DNA of 64,000 bases from Collimonas fungivorans (GTDB lineage: Bacteria > Pseudomonadota > Gammaproteobacteria > Burkholderiales > Burkholderiaceae_D). Shown here piece by piece: positions 45,733-55,120 of the stretch. Where the stretch lies: contig NZ_CP013232.1 in assembly GCF_001584145.1 (NCBI RefSeq), positions 4,960,001-5,024,000 on the forward strand, written 5' to 3'. Both the position numbers and the translations under genes were made by a program. Position 1 is the stretch's first letter. Each line of letters begins with the position of its first letter. The notes under the pieces are model-generated. The model was not told the DNA's origin. It searched no databases and saw only the letters and a program-made list of their open reading frames with translations.

Positions 45733-46133
45733 CCCGGCATTTCTGACTGCAGCTGAATTCAGCGCAATGCCGCGCTAGCCGCGCCGGCCGCAATCCGTGC
45801 AGCGACCGGCCAGGATCGCAGGCCCGGACAGGCTCTCGTTATTGAGCGCCGCTGGTGGAATTTTACAAATCCCGTCATACACTGTATGACAATCGCATGT
45901 ATCGCCAGACAAATACCGCTTCGGTTAAAGTCTTGGCATGGGCTTTGTCAAACACATCCGGCACCACTGAATTATTTAATTTTTTGTGGCAATTGAAAGA
46001 CACTGGAAATATATAGAATATTTATCTACAGCAATGTAGCAATAAGATTAATATAGTCCATGTATTCGTCCTTGTATTCGCCACAACACCGATGCCGGCC
46101 CCCAGCGCTGAAGTCACCTAACATATATAAAAT
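45733..46133. other. Intergenic region upstream of the signalling cassette
   Basis: About 400 bases. It changes from GC-rich near minE to clearly AT-rich at 45940-46130. It contains a perfect palindrome GTCATACA-C-TGTATGAC at 45874-45890 (listed separately), and a possible TTGAAA near 45995 that may belong to the promoter of the response-regulator gene. No gene is seen. Confidence 0.55.
45874..45890. promoter_or_regulatory. Operator-like palindrome
   Basis: GTCATACA, one centre base, TGTATGAC: a perfect 8-bp inverted repeat of the size bound by GntR/TetR-type repressors. It is 142 bases after minE and 243 bases before the response-regulator gene. The protein that would bind it is unknown. 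Confidence 0.4.
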
Positions 46134-46823
46134 ATGAGAATTGCTGTCCTTGATGACGACCCCAGTCAAACCGATCTAGTTTGCCAGGTGCTCACATCCA
46201 GTGGGCATATCTGCCATCCATTCCAGAGCGGCAAAGAAATACTGAACCAGCTGCGCCGGGAAAGCTACGACATGCTGGTCCTGGATTGGCAGGTTCCTGA
46301 TCTCAGCGGCCCCGAGGTATTGCGCTGGGTCAGAGACAAACTTCCCAAAACCATTCCGGTGCTGTTCATCACCAGCCGTTCCGGCGAGGATGACATTGTC
46401 GAAGGCCTGGCCGCCGGCGCCGACGACTACATGATCAAGCCGATCCGCCGCAGCGAGCTGGTGGCGCGCGTGCAAGCCTTGTTGCGGCGCGCTTATCCGA
46501 TCCAGAATTCGAGCGAACAGATCGTATTCAACGATTACCTGTTTGAAACACGCTCAGGCCGCCTGACCCTGGCCGGCAAGCCGATCGAGATCACGCAGAA
46601 GGAATTCGACCTGGCGCTGTTGTTTTTTCGCAACCTGGGCCGCCCTCTGTCGCGCGCCTATATCCTCGAAGCCGTATGGTCGCGTGATGTCGACATTCCT
46701 TCCCGTACCATGGATACCCACGTCTCGCGGGTGCGGAGTAAGTTACAATTACGACCAGAAAACGGCTATCGACTCGCTCCGGTTTATAGCTACGGTTATC
46801 GACTAGAACAACTAACAGGATAA
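46134..46823 (+). CDS. OmpR-family response regulator
   Basis: Two-domain DNA-binding regulator (229 aa). The receiver spans residues 1-120, with acidic pocket LDDD at the start, the likely phospho-acceptor Asp in MLVLDWQVPDLSG and Lys in DDYMIKPIRR. The winged-helix domain is about 130-228 (EITQKEFDLALLFFRNLGRPLSRAYILEAVWSRD, then SRTMDTHVSRVRSKL and the wing YSYGYRLEQL). It is the first of three genes with 30- and 36-base gaps; the third is a histidine kinase, which is the probable partner. The target genes cannot be read from sequence. Confidence 0.9.
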   Translation: MRIAVLDDDPSQTDLVCQVLTSSGHICHPFQSGKEILNQLRRESYDMLVLDWQVPDLSGPEVLRWVRDKLPKTIPVLFITSRSGEDDIVEGLAAGADDYMIKPIRRSELVARVQALLRRAYPIQNSSEQIVFNDYLFETRSGRLTLAGKPIEITQKEFDLALLFFRNLGRPLSRAYILEAVWSRDVDIPSRTMDTHVSRVRSKLQLRPENGYRLAPVYSYGYRLEQLTG

Positions 46824-46853
46824 GGCGCGTTTCGGTTGCGCTGATAGACAGAT

Positions 46854-48530
46854 ATGCGCAGCACATTCACCAAAATAGCTTTCCTGGCGCTCTGCCTTGC
46901 AGGGGCGCCGCTATTTGCTGCCCCGCCGGCGCTGGATCCGGCCGCAGTGCAGGTGGGCGCGGCGACCATCACCTACCGCGCGCAACTCGGCGACACCCTG
47001 GGCGTGATCGCCGCCCAGCTGACTTCCAGCAAGAACAACTGGGTGCAGCTGGCGAAACTCAACCATATCGAGAATGACCGCACAATCCCGGTCGGCACCG
47101 CCATCATCATTCCGGTGGCGCTGCTGCCGGACGATCCGAGCACGGCCCAGGTAGCAGCCATGTCAGGCAATATCGACGCTGTCGGCGCCGATGGCCGCCC
47201 GATCGAGATCGGCATCGGCACCACCTTGAGCGAAGGCACGGTCATCAATACCGGCAGCAACAGCTTCCTGTCGCTCAGCCTGCCGGACCAGTCGCATGTC
47301 GCCTTGCCGTCCAACAGCCAGGTAAAACTGAGCAAGCTGCGCACCGCGCGCTATACCAACAGCCCGCGCACCGAGATCACGCTGCTGAAAGGCCGGGTCG
47401 AATCCAAGGTCTCGCCGCTGGACAAGAACAAAGGCCGTTTCGAAGTCCATTCGCCGCTGGCGGTGGCCGGTGTGCGCGGCACCGACTTCCGGGTCGACCT
47501 GGTCGGCGACAGAGTCATGACCGAAGTGCTGAGCGGCGGCGTCGCGGTGGCGAAGAAAAACCAGGCGCCGGCGCTGACCCTGCGCCCGGGGCAAGGCAAC
47601 GTCACCAATATCAAAGGGGTGGGCAAGGCAGTTGCGCTGTTGCCGGCGCCGCAGCTCAATGGCCGCCCGCAGCTGCAGGAGCGGCCGACGGTGCGCTTCA
47701 GCGTCGCTCCGGTAGCCGGCGCGCGCAGCTACCGTGCGCAAATCGCCACCGATGCCGATGCGCGCAATGTCGTCAGCGAGGCCGAGTCGGACAATGCGGA
47801 ACTCAAGGTCAACGGGCTTGAGGACGGCAAATATTTCGCCCGCATCACCGCGCTCGACCAGACCGGCTTGCAGGGCATTCCGCAGATCACCGCCTTCACA
47901 TTAAAAGCCCGGCCCGAACCGCCGATTTCGATCGAACCTAAAAACAAATCGCGCGCCGAAGACGTCATGTTCAGCTGGGCCGAAGTCGGCAACGCGCAAG
48001 CCTATCATCTGCAAGTCGCCAGCGATGCCGAATTCAGGCAGCTGGTGCTTGACCAGCCGGCCCTCGCTGCGCCGCAGTTCAGCGCCGGAAAGCTGGCGCT
48101 GGGCACTTACTTCTGGCGCGTGGCGACCATCGTCGAGCAAAGCAAGGGCACGGGCAGCGACCAGGGACCTTACGGCGATCCGCAACGCTTCAACTTGCTG
48201 CCGGCGCTGCAGGTTCCCAAGATCGCCGATGCGGTCGACGGCGACCTGTCGTTCCGCTGGAGCGCAGAACCGGGACAGACATTCGTGGTCGAAATCGGCC
48301 GCGACGCCGGCTACTCGGCACTGCTGCTGACGCAAACCACGGCGACGCCGGAGATCACCGTCCCGCGCCCAGGCAACGGCACCTATTTCATCCGCATCAA
48401 GGCGATCGACGCCGACGGTTATGTCGGCCCCTTCTCGCCCTCGCAAAAAGTGTATATCGGCAGCCGCTGGATCACCAGCGACGGTTCGCCCTTGCTCAAT
48501 GTCGGCGGCAACACCCAGACCGGACATTAA
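46854..48530 (+). CDS. LysM/FecR-domain secreted protein
   Basis: Large periplasmic protein (558 aa) with a signal peptide (residues 1-23, ALCLAGAPLFAA). A LysM peptidoglycan-binding domain follows at about 40-87 (YRAQLGDTLGVIAAQL, RTIPVGTAIIIPV). A FecR domain is at about 105-235 (EGTVINTGSNSFLSLSLPDQ, FEVHSPLAVAGVRGTDFRV). Three fibronectin-III-like repeats lie at about 285-540, each with YRAQIA-, YHLQVASD- or FVVEIGRD-type strands and a YFARI/YFWRV/YFIRI core. Classic FecR senses ferric-citrate transport; here no TonB receptor or ECF sigma factor is near. It sits between a response regulator and a CHASE2 kinase and is probably a cell-wall-bound input module. Confidence 0.85.
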   Translation: MRSTFTKIAFLALCLAGAPLFAAPPALDPAAVQVGAATITYRAQLGDTLGVIAAQLTSSKNNWVQLAKLNHIENDRTIPVGTAIIIPVALLPDDPSTAQVAAMSGNIDAVGADGRPIEIGIGTTLSEGTVINTGSNSFLSLSLPDQSHVALPSNSQVKLSKLRTARYTNSPRTEITLLKGRVESKVSPLDKNKGRFEVHSPLAVAGVRGTDFRVDLVGDRVMTEVLSGGVAVAKKNQAPALTLRPGQGNVTNIKGVGKAVALLPAPQLNGRPQLQERPTVRFSVAPVAGARSYRAQIATDADARNVVSEAESDNAELKVNGLEDGKYFARITALDQTGLQGIPQITAFTLKARPEPPISIEPKNKSRAEDVMFSWAEVGNAQAYHLQVASDAEFRQLVLDQPALAAPQFSAGKLALGTYFWRVATIVEQSKGTGSDQGPYGDPQRFNLLPALQVPKIADAVDGDLSFRWSAEPGQTFVVEIGRDAGYSALLLTQTTATPEITVPRPGNGTYFIRIKAIDADGYVGPFSPSQKVYIGSRWITSDGSPLLNVGGNTQTGH

Positions 48531-48566
48531 GCCTGCCACGACCATGCCACCTTTCGCCGACTGTTC

Positions 48567-50966
48567 ATGATCAAGCAGGTCATTCCGCTCATCAAACGGG
48601 TAGCGTTCCGCCAATGGATGGCGATCACCATACTGATGCTGATCGTCGCCGGCAGCATGGGCTACGTCAACGGCCTTGGCCGCCTCGACCGCACCTTGTA
48701 CGACCAGTTCATGCGGGCCGATTCGCGGCCGGCGCGCGACGACATCATCATCGTCGCCATCGACGACTACAGCATCAACAAGCTGGGCCGCTGGCCATGG
48801 GAACGCAGCCTGCACGCCAAACTGCTGAACCGGATCATGCATGCCAATCCGCTGGCGATCGGGCTGGACGTGATCATGCCGGAGGCCGAACAAGGGCAGT
48901 CCCCCGGCCAGCGCGCCGATGATCGCGCGCTGACCAAGGCGCTTGCGGCCAGCAAGCTGACGGTGCTGCCGATGGTCGCTGCCAGCGCCGGCCCCGGCCT
49001 GAAAGCCCTGCTGCCGACGCCCGATTTCCTCAATGCCGCACGCGGCATAGGCCATGTGCACCTGGAGCTCGATCCAGACGGCGTAGTGCGCAGCGTCTTT
49101 CTACGAGAAGGCCAGGACGGCAAATGGTGGTCGCATTTTGCGGTAGCGCTGGCCGGCGTCGCAGGGCAAAATATTACCAACGCGGACGGCAGCCTGCCAG
49201 GCGCACGGTTAAGCGAGACGCCGGTTGATCCCGCCCCGCACAAGGCCGACAGCTGGCAACGCGATTACCAGATCCAGATCCCGTTCGCCGGCGGCAGCGG
49301 CCATTTCCGTTCCGTGCCCTATGTCTCGGTATTGCGCGGCGACGTGCCCGATCAGTTTTTCACCGGCAAATACGTGTTGATCGGCCCCACCGCGCTCGGC
49401 ATGGCGGACACTTTTCCGACGCCGGTGTCGGGCACCTCCGGCGTCATGCCGGGCATCGAGATCAACGCCAATATCCTGGCCGGCCTGCTCGACCACAAAT
49501 CGATCAGCATCGCCCGGCCGCTGCAAACTGCGCTGTTCAGCATCGTGCCCGTACTCATTGCGCTCTCCAGCTACCTGCTGTGGACGCCGCGCATCTCCTT
49601 GCTGATCACCGCCACCCTGATGCTGCTGACGATGGCGGCCAGCTATCTGCTGCTGATGCTGGGGATCTGGATCGCCCCGACCGCAGCCCTGATCGCGCTC
49701 GCCATCGCCCATCCCATATGGAACTGGATCCGCCTCGAATCGGCGATTTCCTATCTTGGCCAGGAATTCATGCTGCTGGACCAGGAACCGCACCTGCTGC
49801 CTGAAGTGAATACCGAACGGGCGCCGCAGCAAGTGGAAGACTTGCTCGAGCAGCGTATCAACGCCATGCGGGTCGCGGCGCGCCGCGTGCGCGATTTGCG
49901 CCAGTTCATCTCCGACAGCGTGAACAGCCTGCCGGACGCCACCCTGATCACCACCATCGACGGCCACGTGCTTGTCTCAAACCAGTTTGCGCGGGATTAT
50001 TTCGCCGCCGCCGGCATCCGCAATATCGACGGCGCGCTGCTGCCCTACCTGTTTTCCAACATGAGCACGCCGCAAGCCGGCAATACCGCCGCCGGCCACG
50101 TCTTCAGCTGGTGGGACCTGATCGACCTCGAGCATGTGGCCACCCTCACCAGCGGCACCACGGTGCAGGACCAGCAAGGGCGCGACCTGCTGATCAAGAG
50201 CGGCCCCTGCCATTCCGCGCACCAGGTGCTGACCGGCTGGATCGTCAGCATCGTCGACATCACCATCATCCGCGCCGCCGAACGCAGCCGCGACGAAACC
50301 CTGCGTTTCCTGTCGCACGACATGCGTGCGCCGCAAGCCTCGATCCTGGCTTTGCTCGAATTGCAAGGCAACCCGTCCTCGGCGCTGCCGCAGAAGGAGT
50401 TTTTCGCGCGGCTGGAGCAGGCGGCGCGCAAGACCTTGGGGCTGGCGGACAATTTTGTCCAGCTGGCGCGCGCCGAATCGTCTGAATACCGGCTGGAAGA
50501 AGTCGATTTCCAGGATGTGCTGTATGACGCCGTCGATGAAATGTGGAGCCTTGCCCACAACAAGAAGATCGAGCTGATCACGGATATCGAGGGTCAGGAA
50601 TTCCTGACCAATATCGATCGCTCGCTGATGGCGCGCGCACTGTGCAACCTGATTTCCAACGCCATCAGCTACAGCTTGCCGGATACCCGGATTACCTGCA
50701 CCTTGCGCCTGAAATACGTCAAATTGCTGCCGCAGGTAGTCTGCCGCATCACCGACCAGGGTTTTGGCATTGCGCCGCATGACCAGGCCAAGCTGTTCCA
50801 GCGCTTCCAGCGCGTCAGCGCCCCGGGCCAGCCGCATACGGACGGCACCGGCCTCGGCCTGGTGTTTGTAAAAACCGTGGTGGAACGGCACTTTGGTGAA
50901 ATCTCGCTGGAAAGCACCCTGGGCGAAGGCAGCACTTTCATTGTCACTTTGCCAGCCCTCACCTAA
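48567..50966 (+). CDS. CHASE2-domain sensor histidine kinase
   Basis: Membrane sensor kinase (799 aa). One N-terminal helix (about 16-36) is followed by a large periplasmic CHASE2 domain (about 40-310: DRTLYDQFMRADSRPARDDIIIVAIDD, PLAIGLDVIMPEA, FVLIGPTALGMADTFPTPVSG-like strands). Three closely spaced helices follow (about 320-395). A PAS-like domain is at about 445-560 (NSLPDATLITTIDGHVLVSN). HisKA has the phosphorylated His in LRFLSHDMRAPQASI. HATPase has the N-box ALCNLISNAISYS and G-boxes DQGFGIA and GTGLGLVFVKTV. Its natural partner is the regulator two genes upstream. The signal is unknown. Confidence 0.9.
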   Translation: MIKQVIPLIKRVAFRQWMAITILMLIVAGSMGYVNGLGRLDRTLYDQFMRADSRPARDDIIIVAIDDYSINKLGRWPWERSLHAKLLNRIMHANPLAIGLDVIMPEAEQGQSPGQRADDRALTKALAASKLTVLPMVAASAGPGLKALLPTPDFLNAARGIGHVHLELDPDGVVRSVFLREGQDGKWWSHFAVALAGVAGQNITNADGSLPGARLSETPVDPAPHKADSWQRDYQIQIPFAGGSGHFRSVPYVSVLRGDVPDQFFTGKYVLIGPTALGMADTFPTPVSGTSGVMPGIEINANILAGLLDHKSISIARPLQTALFSIVPVLIALSSYLLWTPRISLLITATLMLLTMAASYLLLMLGIWIAPTAALIALAIAHPIWNWIRLESAISYLGQEFMLLDQEPHLLPEVNTERAPQQVEDLLEQRINAMRVAARRVRDLRQFISDSVNSLPDATLITTIDGHVLVSNQFARDYFAAAGIRNIDGALLPYLFSNMSTPQAGNTAAGHVFSWWDLIDLEHVATLTSGTTVQDQQGRDLLIKSGPCHSAHQVLTGWIVSIVDITIIRAAERSRDETLRFLSHDMRAPQASILALLELQGNPSSALPQKEFFARLEQAARKTLGLADNFVQLARAESSEYRLEEVDFQDVLYDAVDEMWSLAHNKKIELITDIEGQEFLTNIDRSLMARALCNLISNAISYSLPDTRITCTLRLKYVKLLPQVVCRITDQGFGIAPHDQAKLFQRFQRVSAPGQPHTDGTGLGLVFVKTVVERHFGEISLESTLGEGSTFIVTLPALT

Positions 50967-51016
50967 GCTGCCCCGAGGGCCAGCCAGGCTGGAATTTCCT
51001 CCCTGGCTACTAAGAG

Positions 51017-51022
51017 TATAAT
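51017..51022 (+). promoter_or_regulatory. -10 element for hemA
   Basis: A perfect TATAAT about 70 bases before the hemA start; the -35 region (TTTCCT at 50995-51000) is poor. Confidence 0.4.
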
Positions 51023-51091
51023 CTTGGGTTAACAATATTGCCCCGTTTCATTGCCAACCCTGCTGCCAACCGCATCCATGCACCTGTTTCT

Positions 51092-52381
51092 ATGCAACTG
51101 TTAACCGTCGGACTTAACCACACCACCGCGCCCGTTTCCCTGCGCGAAAAGGTGGCTTTCCCGACTGACCAGATCGGTCAGGCGGTGATGGCGGCGCGCG
51201 CCTGGTTCAGCGGCGGCAATGCAGTGAGCATGTCGGATGAAGCTGCCATCCTGTCAACCTGCAACCGCACCGAACTGTATGCGGCCGCCAATTTCGAGCA
51301 TGGCGTCGACGCTTCTATCGATTCCACCGCACATTTCCTGGCGCATTACCACCAGCTGCCCTACGCCGAGTTGCGGCCGCATTTGTACACGCTGCCGCAA
51401 GACAATGCCGTGCGCCATGCGTTCCGGGTGGCTTCAGGGCTTGATTCGATGGTGCTGGGTGAAGCGCAGATCCTGGGCCAGATGAAGGATGCCGTGCGCC
51501 ATGCAGAAGCGGCGGGCGGCCTCGGCACTTACCTGCACCAGCTGTTCCAGCGCACCTTCGCGGTCGCCAAGGAAGTCCGCAGCACTACCGAAATCGGCGC
51601 CCATAGCGTTTCCATGGCCGCCGCTGCGGTGCGCATGTCGGAACGGATTTTCGATACCGTCGCCGGCCAGCATGTGCTGTTCATCGGCGCCGGCGAAATG
51701 ATCGAGTTGTGCGCCACCCACTTTGCCGCGCAAAATCCGAAATCCCTGACAGTCGCCAACCGCACCCTGGAACGCGCCGAATTGCTGGCGCACCGTTTCA
51801 ACGGCCAGGCCATACGGCTGGCCGAATTGCCGACGCAGCTGGGCAATTTCGACATCATCGTTTCTTGCACCGCATCGAGCTTGCCGATCATCGGCCTCGG
51901 CATGGTCGAACGCGCGGTCAAGGCGCGGCGCCACAAACCGATGTTCATGCTGGACTTGGCCGTGCCGCGCGATATCGAAACTGAAATCGGCCGCCTCGAC
52001 GATATTTTCCTGTACACCGTCGACGACCTCGGTTCGATCGTGCAGACTGGCATGGAAAATCGCCAGGCCGCCGTAGCGCAAGCAGAAGCCATCATCGAAA
52101 CCCGGGTGCAGTCCTTCATGCACTGGGTCGATAACCGGGCGGTGGTGCCGCTGATCCAGGACCTGCAGGAATCGAGCGAAGCCATGCGCCGGCTGGAGCT
52201 GGAGCGCGCCCGCAAGATGCTGGCCAAGGGCGAAGATATCGAAGTAGTCCTGGAAGCGCTCTCCAAGGGCCTGACCGCCAAATTCATGCACGGCCCGCAA
52301 CAGGCTTTGCACAATGCCCAGGGCGACGAACGCGCGCGCCTGGCAGCCCTCCTGCCGCAACTGTTCCGCACCAAACGTTAG
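51092..52381 (+). CDS. hemA: Glutamyl-tRNA reductase
   Basis: First committed step of haem synthesis by the C5 route: reduces glutamyl-tRNA to glutamate-1-semialdehyde with NADPH. The ATG at 51092 ([15 protein letters not shown]) gives 429 aa. The catalytic cysteine is C57 in [12 protein letters not shown]. The NADPH domain shows [18 protein letters not shown], and the helical dimerisation domain closes it. The frame extends 18 codons upstream but lacks family sequence. hemA-prfA-prmC order is conserved in proteobacteria. HemA is normally degraded when haem is abundant (family knowledge). Confidence 0.96.
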   Translation: MQLLTVGLNHTTAPVSLREKVAFPTDQIGQAVMAARAWFSGGNAVSMSDEAAILSTCNRTELYAAANFEHGVDASIDSTAHFLAHYHQLPYAELRPHLYTLPQDNAVRHAFRVASGLDSMVLGEAQILGQMKDAVRHAEAAGGLGTYLHQLFQRTFAVAKEVRSTTEIGAHSVSMAAAAVRMSERIFDTVAGQHVLFIGAGEMIELCATHFAAQNPKSLTVANRTLERAELLAHRFNGQAIRLAELPTQLGNFDIIVSCTASSLPIIGLGMVERAVKARRHKPMFMLDLAVPRDIETEIGRLDDIFLYTVDDLGSIVQTGMENRQAAVAQAEAIIETRVQSFMHWVDNRAVVPLIQDLQESSEAMRRLELERARKMLAKGEDIEVVLEALSKGLTAKFMHGPQQALHNAQGDERARLAALLPQLFRTKR

Positions 52382-52480
52382 CGCAGCTGCCGCTATACCC
52401 TGCGCGGCCGCGAGCAATCGCCTGCCCTGCGCACTGCTGCATCCCCTTTTCGATTCGCCTTGCCCTGACTGAAACCCGCC

Positions 52481-53563
52481 ATGAAACCATCAATGCTCGC
52501 CAAGCTCGATCAACTCGCCAATCGCCTGGTCGAGGTCGGCGACCTGCTGATGCAGGAAGACGCCACCGCCAGCATGGACAGCTATCGCAAGCTGACGCGC
52601 GAACATGCGGAACTGGGGCCGCTGGTTGAGCTGTACCAGGCCTACCTGCAAGCCGACGCCGATATCGCCGCGGCGCAAGAAATGCAATCCGACCCGGACA
52701 TGAAGGAATTCGCCCAGGATGAGATCGTGGCGGCAAAAGCCCGCATGGAACAGCTCCAGGGCGACCTGCAAAAGATGCTGCTGCCCAAGGATCCCAACGA
52801 CGAACGCAATATTTTCCTGGAAATCCGCGCCGGCACCGGCGGCGACGAGTCGGCGCTGTTCGCCGGCGACCTGCTGCGGATGTATACGCGCTTCGCCGAA
52901 CGCAACCGCTGGCAGGTCGAGATGGTGTCGGAATCGGCGTCGGAAGTCGGCGGTTACAAGGAGGTCATCGTGCGCGTGATCGGCTTCGGCGCCTACTCCA
53001 GGCTCAAGTTCGAGTCCGGCGGCCATCGCGTGCAGCGGGTGCCCGCGACGGAAACCCAGGGCCGTATCCACACCTCCGCCTGTACCGTCGCCATCATGCC
53101 GGAGGCGGATGAAGTCGGCGACGTCGACATAAATCCTGCCGATATCCGCATCGACACCTACCGCGCCTCGGGCGCCGGCGGCCAGCACATCAACAAGACC
53201 GATTCCGCGGTGCGCATCACCCACATGCCGACCGGTATCGTGGTCGAATGCCAGGACGATCGCAGCCAGCACAAGAACAAGGCGTCTGCCCTGAAAGTGC
53301 TGGCGGCGCGCATCAAGGATGGCCAGCTGCGCGCGCAGCAGTCGAAAGAGGCTGCGACCCGCAAATCGCTGATCGGCTCGGGCGACCGCAGCGAGCGCAT
53401 CCGCACCTACAATTTCCCGCAAGGCCGGATGACCGACCATCGCATCAACCTGACCTTGTACAAACTCGATTTCATCATGGACGGCGACCTGGAAGAGCTG
53501 ACCAATGCGCTGGCGGCAGAACACCAGGCTGACCTGCTGGCGGCGCTGGGAGATGCGGTTTAA
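52481..53563 (+). CDS. prfA: Peptide chain release factor 1
   Basis: Recognises UAA and UAG and releases the finished peptide. The 360 aa carry the tripeptide anticodon P188-A-T in [12 protein letters not shown], which distinguishes RF1 from RF2. The GGQ hydrolysis motif is at 233-235 ([15 protein letters not shown]); its Gln is methylated by PrmC, encoded two genes downstream. The start at 52481 lacks a strong Shine-Dalgarno. The gene lies 99 bases after hemA. Confidence 0.98.
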   Translation: MKPSMLAKLDQLANRLVEVGDLLMQEDATASMDSYRKLTREHAELGPLVELYQAYLQADADIAAAQEMQSDPDMKEFAQDEIVAAKARMEQLQGDLQKMLLPKDPNDERNIFLEIRAGTGGDESALFAGDLLRMYTRFAERNRWQVEMVSESASEVGGYKEVIVRVIGFGAYSRLKFESGGHRVQRVPATETQGRIHTSACTVAIMPEADEVGDVDINPADIRIDTYRASGAGGQHINKTDSAVRITHMPTGIVVECQDDRSQHKNKASALKVLAARIKDGQLRAQQSKEAATRKSLIGSGDRSERIRTYNFPQGRMTDHRINLTLYKLDFIMDGDLEELTNALAAEHQADLLAALGDAV

Positions 53564-53677
53564 ACGCTGCGCAGCCGATCTGAAAATCGCATATGCTAGC
53601 GGCTGGCGCGGAACCAAGTAGCACAGGCCGCATCTGACTCGCGACAGGCCCTCATCGACTCAAATCACAATCCAAAA

Positions 53678-54166
53678 ATGAAAACATCCAAATCCGTTTT
53701 GCTTGCAGTCGCCTTCATCGCCCTCGCCATCCTGGGCGGCGCATTGTATTTGCAGCACTACCAGGACATGCAGCCTTGTCCGCTGTGCGTGATACAGCGT
53801 TATGCATTCGCGGCAATTGCGCTGATTTGCCTGATTTGCGCCGGCTTGCCGGCCGGCGCCCAGAAAGCCGGCGCGGGAATCGGCATCCTGGCAGGACTGG
53901 GCGGCGCCGGCACCGCCATCTGGCACCTGTGGATCATTGCCCACCCCTCGGTCTCGTGCGGCCGCGATGCGCTGGAAGCACCCATGAACGCCTTGCCGCC
54001 GGCCACCTTGCTGCCGTCCGTGTTCAAGGTAGACGCCTACGCGCTCTGCTCGACCCCTTACGACCCGATCCTCGGCCTGTCGATCCCGCAATGGTCGCTG
54101 CTGTGGTTTGTGGTGCTGATCGTGATCCTGGTGGCTACACTGTTCAAACGCAATAGCCGCTACTAA
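53678..54166 (+). CDS. dsbB: Disulfide bond formation protein DsbB
   Basis: Inner-membrane quinone reductase that reoxidises DsbA. The 162 aa have four membrane helices. The first periplasmic loop has C34-P-L-C37 (MQPCPLCVIQRY, with the quinone-site Arg). The second loop has the other redox pair in PSVSCGRDA and AYALCSTPYD. It stands between prfA and prmC, which normally adjoin, so it looks inserted into the hemA-prfA-prmC order. It may be cotranscribed with prmC, 13 bases downstream. Confidence 0.95.
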   Translation: MKTSKSVLLAVAFIALAILGGALYLQHYQDMQPCPLCVIQRYAFAAIALICLICAGLPAGAQKAGAGIGILAGLGGAGTAIWHLWIIAHPSVSCGRDALEAPMNALPPATLLPSVFKVDAYALCSTPYDPILGLSIPQWSLLWFVVLIVILVATLFKRNSRY

Positions 54167-54179
54167 ACGACGCAGTGAG

Positions 54180-55058
54180 ATGACTGGAATTCCCGATACG
54201 TTCGCAATAGAAGCAGGCGCCAGCATCGCCGCGATATTGAAGCAGGCGCCGCTCAACCCGCTGGAAAACCGCATCCTGCTGATGCACGCGCTGCAGCTGA
54301 CGCGAATACAGCTGATTACCCAGGACGAGCGAACTATCGACGCCCGGCAAGCGCAGCAGCTGTCGGCCTTGTTTCAGCGGCGCCTGCTGGGCGAACCGAT
54401 TGCGTACATTGTCGGCCAACGCGAATTTTATGGCTTGCAACTCGAAGTCACCCCGGACGTCCTGATCCCGCGCCCCGAGACCGAGCTGCTGGTGGACCTG
54501 GCGCTACAGCATTTACCCGCCGCCGGCACCCTCAATATGCTGAGCGTGCTGGACCTGGGCACCGGCTCCGGCGCCATCGCGGTCGCCATCGCCCACAGCC
54601 GGCCGGACCTGCAACTGACCGCGCTGGACGTCAGCGCCGCCGCGCTGGCGGTCGCCAGCCGCAATGCCGCCCACCATCTGGCGCCAGGCAAGCTGCCCAT
54701 GCAGCTATTGTTAAGCAGCTGGTATGGCGCGCTGGACGGCCAGCAGTTCAACCTGATCGTTGCCAATCCACCGTATATCGTTGCCGGCGACCGCCACCTG
54801 ACGCAAGGCGACCTGCGTTTCGAGCCGCAAGATGCGCTGACCGACCATGCGGACGGCCTGAGCGCGCTGCGCATCATCATCGGCGGCGCAGCGCGCCACC
54901 TGAAAGACGGCGGCTGGCTGTTGATGGAACATGGTTACGACCAGGCGCCGGCAGTGCGCGAACTGCTGCAGGCACAGCAATTCGACGCCGTGCAAAGCTG
55001 GGAAGACATCGCCGGCATCGAACGCGTCAGCGGCGGCAGGCGCAAAGAACCAAGTTAA
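54180..55058 (+). CDS. prmC: Release factor glutamine methyltransferase PrmC
   Basis: Methylates the Gln of the GGQ motif of RF1 and RF2, which speeds peptide release. The 292 aa have the helical N-terminal substrate domain (1-85), the SAM site LDLGTGSGAIAVAIA (GTGSG 127-131) and the catalytic NPPY at 196-199. PRPETELLVD is the conserved linker. It follows dsbB and shares its function with nearby prfA. A perfect bidirectional terminator follows. Confidence 0.96.
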   Translation: MTGIPDTFAIEAGASIAAILKQAPLNPLENRILLMHALQLTRIQLITQDERTIDARQAQQLSALFQRRLLGEPIAYIVGQREFYGLQLEVTPDVLIPRPETELLVDLALQHLPAAGTLNMLSVLDLGTGSGAIAVAIAHSRPDLQLTALDVSAAALAVASRNAAHHLAPGKLPMQLLLSSWYGALDGQQFNLIVANPPYIVAGDRHLTQGDLRFEPQDALTDHADGLSALRIIIGGAARHLKDGGWLLMEHGYDQAPAVRELLQAQQFDAVQSWEDIAGIERVSGGRRKEPS

Positions 55059-55070
55059 TCGGCAGAAAAC

Positions 55071-55098
55071 AAAAAAGCGCGGCATGCCGCGCTTTTTT
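55071..55098. terminator. Bidirectional terminator
   Basis: A perfect 28-base palindrome, AAAAAAGCGCGGCA followed by TGCCGCGCTTTTTT, between the convergent genes prmC and aqpZ. Confidence 0.95.
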
Positions 55099-55120
55099 AC
55101 ATCCATGCAAAGTCAGGACA

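Noticed and set aside
46854..48530. Classical FecR iron-signalling protein
   Set aside because: No ECF sigma factor, no TonB-dependent receptor, and the LysM and fibronectin-like parts do not fit FecR; it is an extended FecR-domain protein.
47901..49061. 386-codon frame on - across the LysM/FecR and CHASE2 genes
   Set aside because: Crosses two real genes antisense; composition of a shadow frame.
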